Assembly (NCBI GenBank): GCA_036557365.1
Contig: DATBHR010000081.1
Coordinates: 62,001-126,000 of the forward strand
Source: DATKHR01 sp036557365
GTDB lineage: Bacteria; Acidobacteriota; Vicinamibacteria; Vicinamibacterales; CAVVIG01
Direction: 5' to 3'
DNA: 64,000 bases
The position numbers were made by a program, and so were the translations under genes. Below, piece by piece: positions 1-7,697 of this stretch (positions are counted from its first letter, which is position 1; every line of letters begins with the position of its first letter). A model generated the notes under the pieces. That model was not told where the DNA came from and searched no databases. It saw only the letters and a list, made by a program, of their open reading frames with translations.

Positions 1-93
1 ATTTCACGTTGCAGTAAACGACCCGATACGGATTTCGCTCGAGAGTATTTCGACTACAAACACTTCGGAATCGGTTAGTCAGGAGGATGGACC

Positions 94-765
94 GTGGATT
101 TAATGGCGATGTATCAGTCGATGGGCTACGTGGCCAAGGCAGTGGCCGTCGTGCTCCTCATCATGTCGATGTGGTCGCTGGGCGTGGGAATCGAGCGGTT
201 CTTCACGTATCAGCAGGCGCGTAACCAGTCGAAGGTCTACGCCCCGCAGGTTGCGAAGCATCTCAAGGAAGGCCGTCTGAAGGACGCCATTGCGCTGTCC
301 ACCTCCAAGAACTATCGCTACAGCCACCTCGCGAAAGTGGTCCTGGCAGGGTTACAGGAATACCAATTCCAGCAGGAAAGCGGCGGCAACATGAACCGCG
401 AAGACCTGATGGACACCGTCCGCCGCTCGATTCAGCGCGCCTCGGCGCTGACCGCGTCCGACCTCAAGAAGGGCGTCGCTGCGCTCGCGACCATCGGCTC
501 GACGGCACCGTTCGTCGGACTGCTCGGCACGGTCGTCGGCGTCATCAACGCGTTCCAGGGCATCGGCGCGAGCGGTTCGGCCGGCATCGGCGCCGTCTCG
601 GTCGGTATTTCGGAAGCGCTCGTCGAGACCGCGCTCGGCCTGGTCGTCGCGATTCCGGCCGTCTGGATCTACAACTACCTGACGGCGCGCATCGAGTACT
701 TCAACGTGGAGATGGACAACTCCTCGTCGGAGCTCGTCGACTACTTCATCAAGAAGACGGCTTAG
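94..765 (+). CDS. exbB: ExbB/TolQ-type proton channel subunit
   Basis: This 223-aa inner-membrane protein belongs to the MotA/TolQ/ExbB family, which uses the proton gradient to drive TonB or Tol. Three hydrophobic segments lie near residues 13-33, 130-155 and 173-195. The second carries the family's Gly/Thr-rich channel pattern (GLLGTVVGVINAF), and a long cytoplasmic loop separates the first two. The GTG start is chosen because AGGAGG lies 7 nt upstream. Two ExbD genes follow and probably form one transcript ending at the hairpin near 1.9 kb. The Oar-type receptor downstream suggests TonB energisation, but no tonB is visible, so a Tol role remains possible. Confidence 0.93.
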   Translation: MDLMAMYQSMGYVAKAVAVVLLIMSMWSLGVGIERFFTYQQARNQSKVYAPQVAKHLKEGRLKDAIALSTSKNYRYSHLAKVVLAGLQEYQFQQESGGNMNREDLMDTVRRSIQRASALTASDLKKGVAALATIGSTAPFVGLLGTVVGVINAFQGIGASGSAGIGAVSVGISEALVETALGLVVAIPAVWIYNYLTARIEYFNVEMDNSSSELVDYFIKKTA

Positions 766-884
766 TAATCGGCTGGTTGGGGCGGTCTTGTAGGTCGCGT
801 GCGTTGGTTCGGAAGGGCTTGTAGCCCGCCGATCACGCACCCGACCATCTGGCCCACCCGGCCCACCCGGCAGGAGATTCAGTT

Positions 885-1325
885 ATGGCAATGGATCTTG
901 GCGGCGCCAAAGGCGGGGTCAAATCCGACATCAACGTTACCCCGCTCGTGGACGTCATGCTGGTGCTCCTCATCATCATGATGCTGGTCGCGCCGATGCT
1001 GCAGCAGGGCGTCGCCGTCCGGCTGCCGACGGCCACCAACACGGTCGACAAGCCCGAGACGCAGGAGCAGACCGTCCTGGCCATCAGCAAGGACAAGGCG
1101 TACTACCTGAATGCCAAGCCCGTCACCGAGGGCGAAATGGCCACGCGCCTGAACGAAATTCTCGAGAACAAGAAAGAGAAGGTCGTGCTCATCAAGGCTG
1201 ACGAAGAAGTCGAGTACAGCGCGGTGATGACGGCGATGGACCAGCTTCGCAACGCCGGTATCGAGGACATCGGCCTCATCACCGAGCGTAAGAAGGGCGC
1301 CGAAGGCGCGGCGGGAGGGAAGTAA
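885..1325 (+). CDS. exbD: ExbD/TolR family biopolymer transport protein (first copy)
   Basis: This 146-aa protein has one N-terminal membrane helix (about residues 22-40) and a periplasmic domain, the standard ExbD/TolR plan. The helix begins NVTPLVDVMLVLLI; its Asp23 is the conserved proton-carrying residue of the family. CAGGAG lies just upstream of the ATG. Its stop overlaps the start of the next ExbD by one base (TAATG), implying translational coupling. Two tandem ExbD paralogues beside one ExbB are common in Acidobacteriota and myxobacteria and may form a mixed stator. Confidence 0.93.
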   Translation: MAMDLGGAKGGVKSDINVTPLVDVMLVLLIIMMLVAPMLQQGVAVRLPTATNTVDKPETQEQTVLAISKDKAYYLNAKPVTEGEMATRLNEILENKKEKVVLIKADEEVEYSAVMTAMDQLRNAGIEDIGLITERKKGAEGAAGGK

Positions 1326-1789
1326 TGGCTCACGCACACCATCATCTCGGCGCAGATAAAGTCGTCAAGGCCGAAGCGCTGCACGCCAGCGCCGACATGA
1401 ACGTCACGCCGCTCATCGACGTGCTGCTCGTGCTCCTCGTCATCTTCATGGCGGCCCTGCCGCTGACTCAGAAGGGCGTCGACATCAACCTGCCGGCCGA
1501 AAGCAAGAAGACGACGGACGTCACGCCTGATATCAGCCAGATCGTCCTCGACTACTCTGCTGAAAAGAAGATCTCGATCAACAAGCAGGACGTCACCGCC
1601 GCGGAGCTCGAGACGCGGCTCCGCAACATCTTCGACCAGCGCAAGGACAAGACGATGTTCATCATCGGCGCGGGTACGCTGCGCTACAAGGACATCATCC
1701 AGGTCATCGACGCTGCGAAGGGCGCCGGCGTCGAGAAGGTCGGCATCGTCACCGAAGGCATGCGCAAGGCCGGCGGAGCGACTAACTGA
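1325..1789 (+). CDS. exbD: ExbD/TolR family biopolymer transport protein (second copy)
   Basis: This 154-aa ExbD paralogue has a longer, His-rich cytoplasmic N-terminus (HAHHH near residues 3-7), then NVTPLIDVLLVLLV with the conserved Asp at about residue 32, then a periplasmic domain. It is the last gene of the three-gene stator cluster. A strong terminator follows about 75 bases downstream. The His-rich N-terminus is absent from the first copy and could bind metal, but nothing else supports that. Confidence 0.92.
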   Translation: MAHAHHHLGADKVVKAEALHASADMNVTPLIDVLLVLLVIFMAALPLTQKGVDINLPAESKKTTDVTPDISQIVLDYSAEKKISINKQDVTAAELETRLRNIFDQRKDKTMFIIGAGTLRYKDIIQVIDAAKGAGVEKVGIVTEGMRKAGGATN

Positions 1790-1801
1790 AGCGGGAAATG
1801 A

Positions 1802-1858
1802 AGAATTAGACATTAGGAATTCAAGTCCTGATTCATCGGACTGAAGTCCTAATTCACG
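1802..1858. repeat. Short AT-rich intergenic repeat
   Basis: The segment between the second exbD and its terminator contains two near-identical copies of AAGTCCTGATTCA / AAGTCCTAATTCA, about 20 bases apart, plus partly complementary words (GGACTGAAGTCC). It looks non-coding. Related words (AGTCCTGCAGTCTGAAG) occur after lon, so this may belong to a dispersed intergenic repeat family. Confidence 0.4.
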
Positions 1859-1865
1859 CTCACGC

Positions 1866-1899
1866 AAAGGGCTGGCACTCGATTGAGTGCCAGCCCTTT
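1866..1899 (+). terminator. Rho-independent terminator of the exbBD cluster
   Basis: A perfect 15-bp inverted repeat (AAAGGGCTGGCACTC, loop GATT, then its complement) is followed by CTATTTT. Position and strength fit termination of the exbB-exbD-exbD transcript. Confidence 0.9.
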
Positions 1900-1968
1900 C
1901 TATTTTCGGCACTCGATCGCGGACGCGTCCGCTTGCTCAATGCCTATTTATTCAGTATTGTTTAATTA

Positions 1969-2349
1969 ATGGCGAAGCGCGAATTTCTCGGTGGCTTCGA
2001 ACTTCTCGTGCTCCTCGCCTTGATCCGACTGGGCGACGACGCCTACGGCGTGCCGATTTCCGACGCCATCGAGGAGAGCAGTGGCAAGGAAGTGGCGATC
2101 GGGAGCGTCTACATCACGCTCGGCCGCCTTGAGACCAAGGGGCTGGTGTCCTCGCGACGGGGGGAGCCCACCGCTGAACGCGGCGGCCGCGCAAAGACGT
2201 ACTTCCGCCTCACTGCCAAAGGTCTCCGCCAGGTCCAGCAGACGCGACGGACGCTGATAAGACTATGGGATGGTGTGCCCCAGCTCGAAGGAGGTCAGGA
2301 CCATCAGCGCTATCGCGGCAAGTTTCGCCGTCGAGATTTGGCAGCATAA
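1969..2349 (+). CDS. PadR-family transcriptional regulator
   Basis: This 126-aa winged-helix protein begins with the typical PadR layout: LLVLLALIRLG, then DAYGVPISDAI, then SVYITLGRLETKGLV (recognition helix and wing entry), with a short C-terminal helix. AT-rich DNA immediately precedes the start (CAGTATTGTTTAATTA) and could be a self-operator. PadR genes in Acidobacteriota usually sit beside a transporter or membrane protein that they control; here the next ORF is a small membrane protein. The last 20 or so residues look unlike typical PadR tails and lie inside the overlap with that ORF. Confidence 0.85.
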   Translation: MAKREFLGGFELLVLLALIRLGDDAYGVPISDAIEESSGKEVAIGSVYITLGRLETKGLVSSRRGEPTAERGGRAKTYFRLTAKGLRQVQQTRRTLIRLWDGVPQLEGGQDHQRYRGKFRRRDLAA

Positions 2350-2809
2350 ATTGCTGGCGGCGTCCGTTGCGGCTCTCAGCGGCTGCCTGGCTGACATATA
2401 CATGTTCTCGAGACTTTGGGTATGGGTGGGAAGGCTAAACGATTTATGGTACACGCACCTCATCAACTCGAGAGGGGGTTGGATGACGATCAACCCCTGG
2501 GCGTACGTCTTCAAGCCGTACATGTGGACGTCATACATCACCTGGTGCGCCATCCTCGCGGCTTTGTCATGGATCATCACTCGCTCATTCCCTCGACAGC
2601 GCAGCCTCGTGGTGACTGTCTTCCTTATCCCGCAAGTCGGCCAGTGTCTTCCTTACTTGAGCACTGCTCTTGCCGATTGGTTGCGTGAGCCGCGTAATCC
2701 GATCTGGTTCTTCAGCGCCCTGTGGTTTTCGATCTTCACGTTCGTGGCGATTCCGTTGAGTATCCTGCTCGGTGGCGCGGCGGCTACCAGACGAGGTTCA
2801 GTCGAGTAA
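2270..2809 (+). CDS. Small multispanning membrane protein, unknown function
   Basis: This ORF of up to 179 aa has about four hydrophobic segments, near residues 12-32, 67-85, 90-110 and 145-168. It overlaps the PadR gene by 80 bases in another frame. An AAGGAGGT sequence lies inside the ORF at about 2288-2295, but no ATG, GTG or TTG follows it in frame at the right distance, so the true start is uncertain (ATG 2270, GTG 2273, or a rare ATC at 2303). I do not recognise the family. Its place behind PadR suggests co-regulation. It converges on the TonB-receptor gene, with a terminator between them. Confidence 0.55.
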   Translation: MVCPSSKEVRTISAIAASFAVEIWQHKLLAASVAALSGCLADIYMFSRLWVWVGRLNDLWYTHLINSRGGWMTINPWAYVFKPYMWTSYITWCAILAALSWIITRSFPRQRSLVVTVFLIPQVGQCLPYLSTALADWLREPRNPIWFFSALWFSIFTFVAIPLSILLGGAAATRRGSVE

Positions 2810-2818
2810 CAAAAGAAA

Positions 2819-2846
2819 GGGCCGGGACGATTTCTCGCCCCGGCCC
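2819..2846 (-). terminator. Rho-independent terminator of the TonB-receptor gene
   Basis: A GC-rich hairpin (GGGCCGGGACGA / TCGCCCCGGCCC, one mismatch, loop TTTC) is followed on the minus strand by TTTCTTTTG. It lies about 57 bases beyond the receptor stop codon. Confidence 0.85.
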
Positions 2847-2902
2847 ACGCCATGTAACCTACCTGACCTATCCGACCTACCTGCCCTACGACTTACCCGA
2901 CC

Positions 2903-5900
2903 CTACTGGAACGTATACCGGAAGCTCAACATCATCACGTAGACGTCGTTGTTGCTGCCGAGTGCGAGCAGCGCGGATGACTGTCGCGCGTTTGTCATCA
3001 GCGCACCGTTCACGGTCTGGAGGTTATACGTGAGCCGTCCTTGCGCGTCTGCGGTCGGAGACGTCAGGATCTGCGTGTTCACGACGCGCGTCGCGACGCC
3101 CCAGTCGTGGTTGAGCAGGTTACCGAAGTTCGTGACGTCGAACCGGATCTGGCCGGTGTTTCTCTTGCCGCCGATCGTGAACTTGACGTCCTGCGTGATG
3201 CTCAGATCGATTCGGTTGACCACGGGCAGGAACACCGCGTCGCGCGCCGCGTACTGGCCGCGATGCGAGCTGAGATACGGGTCGCTCTCAATCAGCTGCT
3301 CGAATGCTGCCGCCTGCTGCGCCGGCGTGAACACGGTGCCGCCCTGCGACGCCGGAAGCTGCAGCGTCTTGAAGTTCATCTCCGACGTGTCCTTCGGGAT
3401 GTAGATCAGGTCGTTGCCGGTCACGCCGTCGTTGTTCGCGTCGCCGGAGAACACGTAACTGGTGTTCCCGTTCGTGTGTCCGTCGTAGAACACCGAGAAC
3501 GTCGTGGCGCCCCAGTTGAAGTAATTCGCCATGTAGTTCACCGCAGCGAAGAACCGCTTGCCGGGCGAGTTCATCGAGTACGCCAGCGCCGGGTTATTCG
3601 GGTCGGTGACGATCGGATTGAAAGCACCCCACGAGCTGCCGGCCGTCGACGACGGTTCGACGAGGCTCCAGGAGCGGCCGTAATTGAAGCCGCCCTTGGC
3701 GGAGAAGCCGTGCGACATGTTCTTGGTCAGCGCGCCGGAAATGTTCCAGGAGTGGTTCTCGTCCTGATCCTTGATGACGTAGGCCGACGTGATCTGATTG
3801 CCGCGCGCGTTATTGAGCTTGTTCACGCACGGTCCGTTTTCGAGGCCGACGGTCGTGATGCACGTCGGCAACGCCGGAGTCGCGAGCCAGCGCGGACGGT
3901 TGTCCACACCCGTGTAGGCCGAATTCGAGCCCGGCAGGTTGGCGTTGATGTACACCGGCGCGTTGATGTCCTGGTTGTAGATGTAGTCGACCGTGCCCAC
4001 AAGGTTCCAGGGCAGGCGACGATCGACGCCGAGGTTGGTGCGCCACGTCTGCGGGAACCTGAAGCTCTGGTCGGTGACGTCGAGCTCGTAGCTTGCCGCT
4101 GTTCCGCCGGTCGCGGCCGGCTTGTACTTGTCCGGACTCGGATTGAAGGGGTAGGCCGTCGTCGACGAGGAGGGCCGTGTGTCGACGAATCCGTACAACA
4201 CGCCGGTGTTCCCAATCTGGTTCGAGATCCAGACGTACGGCGGCTTACCGCTGAAGAGGCCGGTCCCGCCTCGCAGCTGCGTGTTCTGATCGCTCGTCAG
4301 GTCGTAGTTGAACCCGGCGCGCGGCGACCAGTACGCCGTCGTGTCGGGCAGCTTGCCGGTGTTGTATTTGACCGGCGATCCATCCTGGTCGCGGAACGTC
4401 AGCTGATCCGCAACCGGGTTATCGAACGCGGTGTTGCCGAAGTGAGGCACGTCGACGCGGACGCCGTAGGTCACCGTCAGGTTCGACTTCGGACGCCACT
4501 CGTCCTGCAGGTAGCCGCCTGAATAAATAACGTCCAGAGGCTGCAGCGGCGGCGTCGTCTGCCCGGGCTGGAGCAGATATTTCACCTGGAAGCCGACGAG
4601 ATTGACCGGCGCGACCGTGCGATTCGGGTTCGCCAGGTAACCCATGGCGTCGGTATAGAAATCCTGCAGCGTGTTGTACGTGTAGGCGCTCTGGATGCCG
4701 AAGTAGAACGAGTTGTCGGAGTGGAACTTCTCGATGTTCCCGCCGAAGGTGATCGAGTGGTTCTTCGCGAACTTCGTCACGCTGTCCTGGACCTGGAACG
4801 TGTTGTAGCGGAGCAGATTGAATGGCGTGAACGGTTCGTTCCCGAACGTCGTATACGCGCCGCCCGTTCCATCGCCGATGACGACGAAGGGGAAAGCCGG
4901 CACCTGGCCTTTATCGCCACGGCTCTCGTCCTGATGCGTATATCCCATCAGGAGGTTGTTCGTCATGGTGCCGAACACGGAGTTCCATTCGCCGACGCCC
5001 GACTTGAGGTTCTCGACGATCTGATAGTTCGTATTCGCGAACGAGAGAAACGACGTGGTGTTGGTCTGGCGCGTGTAGTTGCCGAGCGACGAGGAACCCG
5101 ACTGGTACACGTCGGTATTCGAGTCCAGCTGGTTATAGCGGAACGTGACCTTGTTCGCGCTATTGAGGTTGTAGTCGCTCTTGATCATCCACGGCTTCGC
5201 CGGCGTCAGCTTCGGGATGTTGTTGAACGGGCCGGTGTCGTAGTCGAAGTTCTTCTGCAGGAAATCGCTCAGGCCCTGCATGTCGGACGTCAGCACGCGG
5301 GTCGTGTTGCCCGCGATCGGCGCGCCGCCGGGATTCGACTGGAACGTCGTCAGCGGACGCTGATCTTCCTGTTTCTCCCACGCGCCGAATGCGAACAGCT
5401 TGTTCTTGACGATCGGGCCGCCGGCCCACGTGCCGGTGACGGTCGTATCGAACGTCCCGGGATTGACCGTCTGCCCCGCAGCGTCCGTGCCGACGTAGGA
5501 CTGATTGCGGAGGCGGTGGTAGACCGACGCGGTCAGCTGGTTCGTCCCGCTGCGCGTGACGGTATTGACGCCGGCACCGACGAAGTTGCCCTGTCGCACG
5601 TCGTACGGCGCGACCTGCACCTGGATCTGCTCGATGGCTTCGAGGGAGATCGGCGCAACGCCGGTGCGGTCGCCGATGCCGCCCGTCGTGACGCCAAGGC
5701 CGAACGAGTTGTTGAAGTACGAGCCGTCGACGGTGACGTTGTTCGCGCGGTTGTCCTGGCCGGCAAATGTGCCGGATCCGCCGTACTGCGGCGTCAGACG
5801 CGTGATGTCCGTGATGCGTCCGGTAATCGTCGGCAGCGCTGCGAGGTCTTCGCGCACGACGGCGGTCGCGGCACCGGTATGGCTCGAGCTGAACACCGGA

Positions 5901-6295
5901 TCGCTGCTGCCGACGACCGTAATCGTTTCGGAAACGTTGGCGACCCTCAGCGTGATCTCGAGGTCCTGCGCGACGCCGAGCTGCAGCTGGATGTTATTGT
6001 GCTCGTCGGTCGTGAAACCCTGGAGCGCGGTGGTGACCTTGTACGGGCCGCCGACGCGCATGCCGGGCATCGTGAACCGCCCGTCAGTCTGCGTGACCGC
6101 TTCGTAGGTCGTCCCTGACGGCTCGTGAACGGCCGTCACGGTTGCGCCAGGGATCACTGCCCCCTGCGCGTCCTTGACGACACCGGTCATCGAGGCGGTC
6201 GTCACCGTCTGCGCTGCGAGCGACTGCGCAAAGGTCAACGTTAGACAAAGTGCACCCAGCACGTCGACGAAGCGCGTCCACTTCATCCTCGTCAT
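2903..6295 (-). CDS. TonB-dependent receptor, Oar-like, with carboxypeptidase-regulatory N-domain
   Basis: This outer-membrane protein of about 1130 aa starts with a signal peptide (ALCLTLTFAQSLAAQ). A carboxypeptidase-regulatory Ig-like domain follows at about residues 28-110 (GVVKDAQGAVIPGATVTA), then a plug domain, then a long beta-barrel ending in an aromatic residue (SFRYTFQ). That is the Oar/SusC-like plan typical of Acidobacteriota. Start 6295 is chosen because AGGAGT precedes it and the signal peptide follows at once. An ATG at 6421 also has AGGAG upstream, but it would put 42 unlikely residues before the signal peptide. The ExbB-ExbD cluster nearby could energise it. The substrate is unknown. 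Confidence 0.9.
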   Translation of the reverse strand: MTRMKWTRFVDVLGALCLTLTFAQSLAAQTVTTASMTGVVKDAQGAVIPGATVTAVHEPSGTTYEAVTQTDGRFTMPGMRVGGPYKVTTALQGFTTDEHNNIQLQLGVAQDLEITLRVANVSETITVVGSSDPVFSSSHTGAATAVVREDLAALPTITGRITDITRLTPQYGGSGTFAGQDNRANNVTVDGSYFNNSFGLGVTTGGIGDRTGVAPISLEAIEQIQVQVAPYDVRQGNFVGAGVNTVTRSGTNQLTASVYHRLRNQSYVGTDAAGQTVNPGTFDTTVTGTWAGGPIVKNKLFAFGAWEKQEDQRPLTTFQSNPGGAPIAGNTTRVLTSDMQGLSDFLQKNFDYDTGPFNNIPKLTPAKPWMIKSDYNLNSANKVTFRYNQLDSNTDVYQSGSSSLGNYTRQTNTTSFLSFANTNYQIVENLKSGVGEWNSVFGTMTNNLLMGYTHQDESRGDKGQVPAFPFVVIGDGTGGAYTTFGNEPFTPFNLLRYNTFQVQDSVTKFAKNHSITFGGNIEKFHSDNSFYFGIQSAYTYNTLQDFYTDAMGYLANPNRTVAPVNLVGFQVKYLLQPGQTTPPLQPLDVIYSGGYLQDEWRPKSNLTVTYGVRVDVPHFGNTAFDNPVADQLTFRDQDGSPVKYNTGKLPDTTAYWSPRAGFNYDLTSDQNTQLRGGTGLFSGKPPYVWISNQIGNTGVLYGFVDTRPSSSTTAYPFNPSPDKYKPAATGGTAASYELDVTDQSFRFPQTWRTNLGVDRRLPWNLVGTVDYIYNQDINAPVYINANLPGSNSAYTGVDNRPRWLATPALPTCITTVGLENGPCVNKLNNARGNQITSAYVIKDQDENHSWNISGALTKNMSHGFSAKGGFNYGRSWSLVEPSSTAGSSWGAFNPIVTDPNNPALAYSMNSPGKRFFAAVNYMANYFNWGATTFSVFYDGHTNGNTSYVFSGDANNDGVTGNDLIYIPKDTSEMNFKTLQLPASQGGTVFTPAQQAAAFEQLIESDPYLSSHRGQYAARDAVFLPVVNRIDLSITQDVKFTIGGKRNTGQIRFDVTNFGNLLNHDWGVATRVVNTQILTSPTADAQGRLTYNLQTVNGALMTNARQSSALLALGSNNDVYVMMLSFRYTFQ

Positions 6296-6504
6296 TACCG
6301 ACTCCTGATTGTTGTGAAATGTAAAGGCGAGGATTTTACCGCGGCTGGGCGGTCCCGGCCGAGCAAAACTCACCAGCGCTGCCATCGCGTACATGCCACG
6401 CGACGTCGTTCCGTACGTCATCGACTGCTCCTACTTCTTTGTGGAAAAGACGGACGGATCTTATAGCTCTGCGAGGACGCGGGGTGTTACGGCAATGCAA
6501 AAAA

Positions 6505-6532
6505 GGGCCGCCAGGTGGTCGCCTGGCGGCCC
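6505..6532 (-). terminator. Rho-independent terminator of the TPR lipoprotein gene
   Basis: A perfect 11-bp stem (GGGCCGCCAGG and its complement, 6-nt loop) is followed on the minus strand by a run of T. It lies 36 bases beyond the TPR gene stop codon and upstream of the receptor gene. Confidence 0.9.
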
Positions 6533-6567
6533 TTGATCCAATCGGTTGTAGTGCGGCGAAAGGGGCG

Positions 6568-7557
6568 CTAATCGGTGCCGGATGCCGTCTTCTTGCGCAG
6601 GTCGTTCGCCTTGTCGCGCAGCTTGTCGGCTTCTTGGATCAACTGGTGCTGCTTGTCGACGTTCTTCTCCATGTTCGCCTCGAGGCGAAGCAGCAGACCC
6701 TTGTAGACCAGCGCCTCGGCGTAGTCCGGCTTGATCTGCAGCGCGTGATCGACGGCCTGGATGCCCTTTTCGACGAAGTCCTTCTTCTCGGTGTCCTTCA
6801 AGTGCGCGTCGCGGAACGCCTTGTCCCAGTAGAACGTCGAGATGGTGTAGTACGCCTCCGGGTTGTTCGGTTCGCGCGAGGCGCGCTGTTCGAGCGCTTC
6901 GATCGTCTTGTCGAACTCGCCCTGCCGGTTGTAGTACCCCGCGAGCTGCATGTAGCCGGCGGAGTCGTTCGGCTTCGCTTCCTTGCCCTTGATGTACATC
7001 TGCTCGGCAGCATCGTACACGCCCGCGTCCTCGTACAGTTTCGCGAGCTGGAAGTAGTTGGTCGGATCGCCCGGGTCCTGCTGAATCATCTTCTGCAGCA
7101 CGGGCTCGGCCTTGCCCGGGTCGTTCAGCTTCTCGGAACCGTAGGTGTTCACGAGGAACTCGAGCGACCGTTTGCCGAGCGTCTTGTCCGTCGGGTCGTT
7201 CGACGCGGACAAGGTCTGCGCGGCCTTCGTGTAGTTGTCGACCGCTTTCGTCAGCAGCGCGTCGTTGTCGGCGTCGCCCTTCTTGCTCGGCTTGTACAGG
7301 TTGTCGTAGCTGTTGCCCAGGAAGAAGTAGGACTGGTGACCTGCCTGCGTGTCGGGCGCAGCCTGAATGGCCTGCTCGTAGAGCTCGGCGGCTTTTTTGT
7401 AGTCCTGCTGCGAGTATGCCTGATTTGCGGCCTTGAACGCCTTCATGGCTTGCAGTTCACCGACCTTCCCGCAACCGGTCAGTGTCATCGATCCCAAGGC
7501 CAGCATCGCCGCAGACCCCAGGGCCGTTGCCAGCGGTGCACCCGACAAGAAACGCAT
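6568..7557 (-). CDS. TPR-repeat lipoprotein
   Basis: This 329-aa exported protein has a lipoprotein signal peptide with lipobox LTGC (Cys29) and then tandem tetratricopeptide repeats. Clear TPR signatures include DYKKAAELYEQAIQAAP near residue 52 and later copies with the A-x-x-x-Y-x-x-A spacing, including DYAEALVYKGLLLRLEANM near the end. The protein probably acts as a scaffold anchored in the envelope. It is transcribed alone, divergently from Rel/SpoT, with its own terminator. Partners cannot be read from the sequence. Confidence 0.85.
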   Translation of the reverse strand: MRFLSGAPLATALGSAAMLALGSMTLTGCGKVGELQAMKAFKAANQAYSQQDYKKAAELYEQAIQAAPDTQAGHQSYFFLGNSYDNLYKPSKKGDADNDALLTKAVDNYTKAAQTLSASNDPTDKTLGKRSLEFLVNTYGSEKLNDPGKAEPVLQKMIQQDPGDPTNYFQLAKLYEDAGVYDAAEQMYIKGKEAKPNDSAGYMQLAGYYNRQGEFDKTIEALEQRASREPNNPEAYYTISTFYWDKAFRDAHLKDTEKKDFVEKGIQAVDHALQIKPDYAEALVYKGLLLRLEANMEKNVDKQHQLIQEADKLRDKANDLRKKTASGTD

Positions 7558-7697
7558 TGAGCCCCCTTACAACCTCACCAGGATGTCTCCCGGTGTAACA
7601 GGCGAGAAAATTGCCGTGCCCAGAACCGGGCCAGTATAGTGAAGCCAAAAAACGTACGTCAAGGCACGGCTTACTGTTGATTTAGACACCGTTTTTC

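Noticed and set aside
3041..6118. Two long plus-strand ORFs (493 and 465 codons) opposite the TonB-dependent receptor
   Set aside because: Both are Arg/Val-rich shadows without motifs, while the minus strand encodes a complete receptor with signal peptide and terminator.
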